NCBI GenBank assembly: GCA_049997955.1
Contig: JAEBDY010000003.1
Span: forward strand, 62,001 to 126,000
Direction: 5' to 3'
Source of the DNA: Umezawaea sp049997955
GTDB lineage: Bacteria; Actinomycetota; Actinomycetes; Mycobacteriales; Pseudonocardiaceae
Length of the DNA: 64,000 bases
Part shown: positions 61,545 to 64,000 of the stretch, piece by piece
How the letters are laid out: each line of letters begins with the position of its first letter
Numbering within the stretch: position 1 is the first letter of the stretch
Made by a program: the position numbers and the translations under genes
Notes under the pieces: model-generated
What the model was told of the DNA's origin: nothing
Databases searched by the model: none
Seen by the model: the letters and a program-made list of their open reading frames with translations, nothing else

Positions 61545-62400
61545 TGCCGTCCTTCCAGGACAGCGTCATGAGGTGCTGCGGCAGGTGCACGGCCAGGCCG
61601 ATGCGGCTGGACGCCTCGAAGACGTCACCGCCGTCGACACCCTCGCCGCGGCGCAGCGCGATGTGCGCGACGCTGGGCAGCAGCAGCGTGAACGCGGCCC
61701 GGAAGTCGCCCAGCAGCAGCGTGTCGCGCGGGATCATCCGGGTGCGGGACACGGTGATGCCCGCGAGCTGGAGCCTGCCGAGCAGGCCGGTGCGGACCAT
61801 CTCCCAGTAGGTGAACGGGTGCGCGACGATGCCGTCGCACGAGCCGCCGGTCTCCTCGACCTCGGCGGCGGCCTCGGTGACCGCGCCCTCCAGGTCGAGC
61901 GGCGAGTCGGTGCGCCGCGTGCCCGGCAGGTTCAGCAGGCCGGTGATCGCGCCGTCCGCGGTGCCGTTGAGCAGGGACTGGTTCTCTACCACGGAAAGCC
62001 GCACCAGGACGCGGAAGTCGATGAACTGCGGCAGCAGCTCCGGGTGGTCCAGCAGACCGTCCGGCACGGGAACCCGCGCGACGAGGTCGGTGAGCGGGGT
62101 CTGCGCGAGCCGCGGGACGAACGCCGCCTCGGGGGTGGTCGCGTAGGAGGTGCCCGACTCGCTCAGCGCGCCCTTCGGCGGCTCGTGCACGAAGGTGGCA
62201 GGCCCGTCGGTGACCTGCGCGGTCTTCAGCAGGTGGCGGACGGGGTAGCGGGGGCGCGACGCGAACAGCGGGAACGCCGCGGGGAGGTGCGTGCCGAAGG
62301 GCACCACCAGGTCGCCCGCGGCCAGTGCCGTGCTGACGGCCGTCGAGAACACCTCGCCGGGCGTGCGGTCGAGGTCCGCGACGGTCAGGGTCCCTGTCAT
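61537..62400 (-). CDS. HK97-fold encapsulin-like shell protein
   Basis: A protein of 287 aa from ATG 62400, with AGGAG 5 nt upstream (GTG 62406 is too close to that site). The pattern is that of HK97 major capsid proteins: an N-terminal arm, a loop region, then FVPRLAQTPLTDLVARVPVP, LLPQFIDFRVLVRLSVVENQ and LLNGTADGAITGLLN (the LxGxGxGxxxGLL motif). IVAHPFTYWEMV, TLLLGDFRAAFTLLL and FEASSRIGLAVHLPQHLMTL form the P/A domains. No portal, protease, terminase or tail gene is near, so it is not a prophage. HK97-fold proteins beside biosynthetic enzymes are known as natural-product (family 3) encapsulins. It is first in the operon with the sulfotransferase, SDR and kinase/hydrolase. Its cargo is not identified. 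Confidence 0.82.
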   Translation of the reverse strand: MTGTLTVADLDRTPGEVFSTAVSTALAAGDLVVPFGTHLPAAFPLFASRPRYPVRHLLKTAQVTDGPATFVHEPPKGALSESGTSYATTPEAAFVPRLAQTPLTDLVARVPVPDGLLDHPELLPQFIDFRVLVRLSVVENQSLLNGTADGAITGLLNLPGTRRTDSPLDLEGAVTEAAAEVEETGGSCDGIVAHPFTYWEMVRTGLLGRLQLAGITVSRTRMIPRDTLLLGDFRAAFTLLLPSVAHIALRRGEGVDGGDVFEASSRIGLAVHLPQHLMTLSWKDGNE

Positions 62401-62635
62401 CTGCACTCCTCATTCGTTGCCGAAAAGCCTGTTGATGAGCTTAGGGATTTCCTCCCCGATTTTTACCGTCCGTGCCAGAAGCCCTGCTTATATTAATTGT
62501 GATCATCGCTTATCGCTCCAGTTCATAAGGCGCCCGACATGTGTTGAGAAGGGGTGTTTATTGGATATTTTCACGTCCGGGGGTTAAATTCGTCCTATCC
62601 GATCACGCACCGCAACACATTTGAGGGGCGAACCA
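62401..62635. promoter_or_regulatory. Divergent AT-rich control region of the carrier-protein locus
   Basis: This 235-bp region separates the shell-protein operon from lysW and is clearly less GC-rich than the genes. On the plus strand TTGAGA (62544-62549), 16 nt, TATTTT (62566-62571) is a candidate lysW promoter. On the minus strand an AATTAATATAAG segment (about 62500-62487) is a candidate -10 region. A shared regulator could switch both arms. Confidence 0.45.
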
Positions 62636-62818
62636 ATGCAGAAGACTGTGTACGGCGCCGAGTGCCCGGAATGCGCCGCTGAGGTGACCCTTGAGGCCGA
62701 CGCACGGGTCAGCGAGATCGTCGAGTGCGTCGAGTGCCGCAGCGAGCTGGAGATCGAGTCCACCGAGCCCCCGACGCTGATCCTGGCGCCCGACGTCGAA
62801 GAGGACTGGGGCGAGTAG
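62636..62818 (+). CDS. lysW: LysW-type amino-group carrier protein
   Basis: A protein of 60 aa from ATG 62636, preceded by GAGGGG. It has two CxxC zinc motifs (CPEC, CVEC) around an acidic beta core and ends in the hallmark EEDWGE. In LysW the terminal Glu side chain is joined through an isopeptide bond to the amino group of the substrate, which stays covalently attached during conversion. LysX-type ligase and LysY-type reductase genes follow on the same strand. The divergent operon supplies the LysZ/LysK-like enzyme. Confidence 0.95.
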   Translation: MQKTVYGAECPECAAEVTLEADARVSEIVECVECRSELEIESTEPPTLILAPDVEEDWGE

Positions 62819-62845
62819 ATCACCACCCCGACGAGCAAGGGACGC

Positions 62846-63712
62846 ATGACGATGAATTCGGTAGCTCCCCGCCTCGGCATTCTCGCTTCCCGAGTGCGCT
62901 TCGAGGAGAAAAGCATCATGACCGCGCTGGAGAAGCGCGGAGGCGAGTTCGAGCACCTTGACCCCAGGACGTTGTTCGTCGCAGGCGGCGGAACCTGGGC
63001 GGGGCCGGACTTCGTCATCAACCGAGAGGTCGGGCACTACCGCGCGCTCTACGCGGCGAGTGCCCTGGAATGCGCCGGGGTGACGGTGCTGAACACCGCC
63101 GCGGCGACGCACGTGAGCGGCGACAAGTGGCACACGTCGGCAGCCCTGCTCAAGGCCGGGCTGCCGACGCCGGCCACCACGCTCGCCGTGACGCCCGACG
63201 CGGCGCTCAAGGCGCTGGAGGAGATGGGCTACCCGGCCGTCATCAAGCCGCTGGTCGGCTCCTGGGGCCGGTTGGTCACCAAGGTCACCGACCGGGACGT
63301 GGCCACCGCGGTCCTGGAGCACATCGAGGCGCTGCCCTCGCCGCAGGCGCACATCGTGTACCTGCAGGCGCTGGTGAAGAAGGCGGACCGCGACATCCGC
63401 GTGGTCGTCGTCGGCGGGGAACCGCTGGGCGCCACGCACCGCAGGGGAGACGAGTGGCGCACGAACGTCGCTCGTGGCGCCGTGAGCGAGATCTGCCCGC
63501 TCACGGACGAGATCACGGACCTCGCGACCAGGGCCGCCGCCGCGGTCGGCGCGGACATCGCCGGGGTCGACCTGATCGAGGACGAGGAAGGACGCCTTAC
63601 CGTGCTCGAAGTCAACGACCGGGTGGAGTTCAGGGGCTTCCAGAGCGCCCACCCCGATGTCGACGTGGCCGCCCGGATCGTGGACCTGCTGCTCGCGAGG
63701 GCCGGGTCGTGA
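62846..63712 (+). CDS. lysX: LysX/ArgX-type ATP-grasp ligase
   Basis: A RimK-family ligase of 288 aa from ATG 62846 (ATG 62852 also possible), preceded by AAGGGA. ATP-grasp features include VIKPLVGSWGRLVTKVTD, YLQALVKKADRDIRVVVVGG, GATHRRGDEWRTNVARGA and the metal site TVLEVNDRVEFRGFQSAHPD. It would attach an amino acid to the C-terminal Glu of LysW. The GF after EFR resembles the glutamate-preferring (ArgX) version more than the Asn-containing LysX version, which suggests glutamate as substrate. The stop overlaps the reductase by 4 bp. Confidence 0.92.
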   Translation: MTMNSVAPRLGILASRVRFEEKSIMTALEKRGGEFEHLDPRTLFVAGGGTWAGPDFVINREVGHYRALYAASALECAGVTVLNTAAATHVSGDKWHTSAALLKAGLPTPATTLAVTPDAALKALEEMGYPAVIKPLVGSWGRLVTKVTDRDVATAVLEHIEALPSPQAHIVYLQALVKKADRDIRVVVVGGEPLGATHRRGDEWRTNVARGAVSEICPLTDEITDLATRAAAAVGADIAGVDLIEDEEGRLTVLEVNDRVEFRGFQSAHPDVDVAARIVDLLLARAGS

Positions 63713-64000
63713 TCAGGGTGGCGGTGCTCGGAGCCGCGGGCTACATCGGCGGCGAGCTGCTGCGCGTGCTCATCTCCCACCCCGACGTCGAGCTGGCCGC
63801 GGCCACGTCCCGCAGCCTGCACGGCCGCCAGATCGACGGCGTGCACCCCAACCTGCGGGGCCGCACCCGGCTCACCTTCAGCCCCGAGGACCAGCTGGAC
63901 CACTACGACGTCCTGTTCCTCGCCACCCCGCACCGGGAGACCATGGCGCGGATGCCGGAGTTCCTCGGTCTCGCGAAGACGGTCATCGACCTGTCCGGCG
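63709..64000 (+). CDS. lysY: LysY/ArgC-type acyl-phosphate reductase, truncated by the right edge
   Basis: The first 97 codons are present from GTG 63709. IRVAVLGAAGYIGGELLRVL is the NADP-binding motif of N-acyl-gamma-glutamyl-phosphate reductases. GVHPNLRGRTRLTF and DVLFLATPHRETM follow. The active-site Cys lies beyond the window. In carrier-protein pathways it reduces the LysW-bound acyl phosphate made by the LysZ-like kinase to the semialdehyde. Confidence 0.9.
   Translation, partial: MIRVAVLGAAGYIGGELLRVLISHPDVELAAATSRSLHGRQIDGVHPNLRGRTRLTFSPEDQLDHYDVLFLATPHRETMARMPEFLGLAKTVIDLSG

Noticed and set aside
61537..62400. Prophage remnant represented by a capsid gene
   Set aside because: No other phage gene is within reach, codon use matches the neighbours, and overlaps with the sulfotransferase gene indicate a native operon.

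Overview
The window looks like chromosome from a filamentous, high-GC actinomycete, most likely a Pseudonocardiaceae member of the Saccharothrix/Lentzea/Actinosynnema type. That placement is inferred from gene content: many GTG starts with 4-bp start/stop overlaps, PASTA, FHA and Ser/Thr-kinase proteins, a Tad pilus locus, a large xylan-degradation locus and a secondary-metabolite locus. No rRNA, tRNA, CRISPR array or intact insertion sequence was seen.

Layout. (1) 1-11940: a cell-envelope/signalling locus. A PASTA protein and a small membrane protein lie on the minus strand. On the plus strand are an FHA regulator-like protein, an FHA protein with an EccC-like region, a Ser/Thr kinase with an N-terminal pseudokinase, and a MoxR - DUF58 - transglutaminase-like trio. 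(2) 11941-13045: gene-poor DNA with a decayed RTX-repeat gene end, a strong terminator and a 24-bp inverted repeat. (3) 13046-15311: a GntR/YtrA regulator with an ABC exporter. (4) 15935-20317: two paralogous CckA-like hybrid histidine kinases flanking an inverted OmpR-type regulator. (5) 20395-29272: prepilin peptidase, Flp pilin and the Tad pilus machine, ending with a NarL-type regulator. (6) 29445-36374: an SDR/TetR pair with palindromic operators, then a two-component system divergent from a lipoprotein - adaptor - ABC - FtsX-like operon. (7) 36470-51017: a xylan/xylo-oligosaccharide utilisation locus with CE7 esterase, LacI regulator, GH3, a YtcP/LplB-type ABC importer, GH39, a DUF624-like protein, GH42 and GH67. 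(8) 51213-64000: the most unusual region.

Region 8 appears to be the left part of a natural-product gene cluster built on an amino-group carrier protein (LysW type). Genes cysD, cysNC and cysQ would make PAPS and remove the by-product PAP. A LysR regulator and an FAD oxidoreductase follow. A four-gene minus-strand operon encodes an HK97-fold encapsulin-like shell protein, a PAPS sulfotransferase, an SDR with a degenerate active site, and a fused LysZ-like kinase/LysK-like hydrolase. Divergently, lysW, a LysX/ArgX-type ligase and a LysY/ArgC-type reductase run off the right edge. The working model is that glutamate (or a relative) is loaded onto LysW, phosphorylated, reduced, elaborated and sulfated, then released by the hydrolase domain, with the shell protein possibly enclosing one or more steps. 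The order of steps, the product and the role of the shell are inference.
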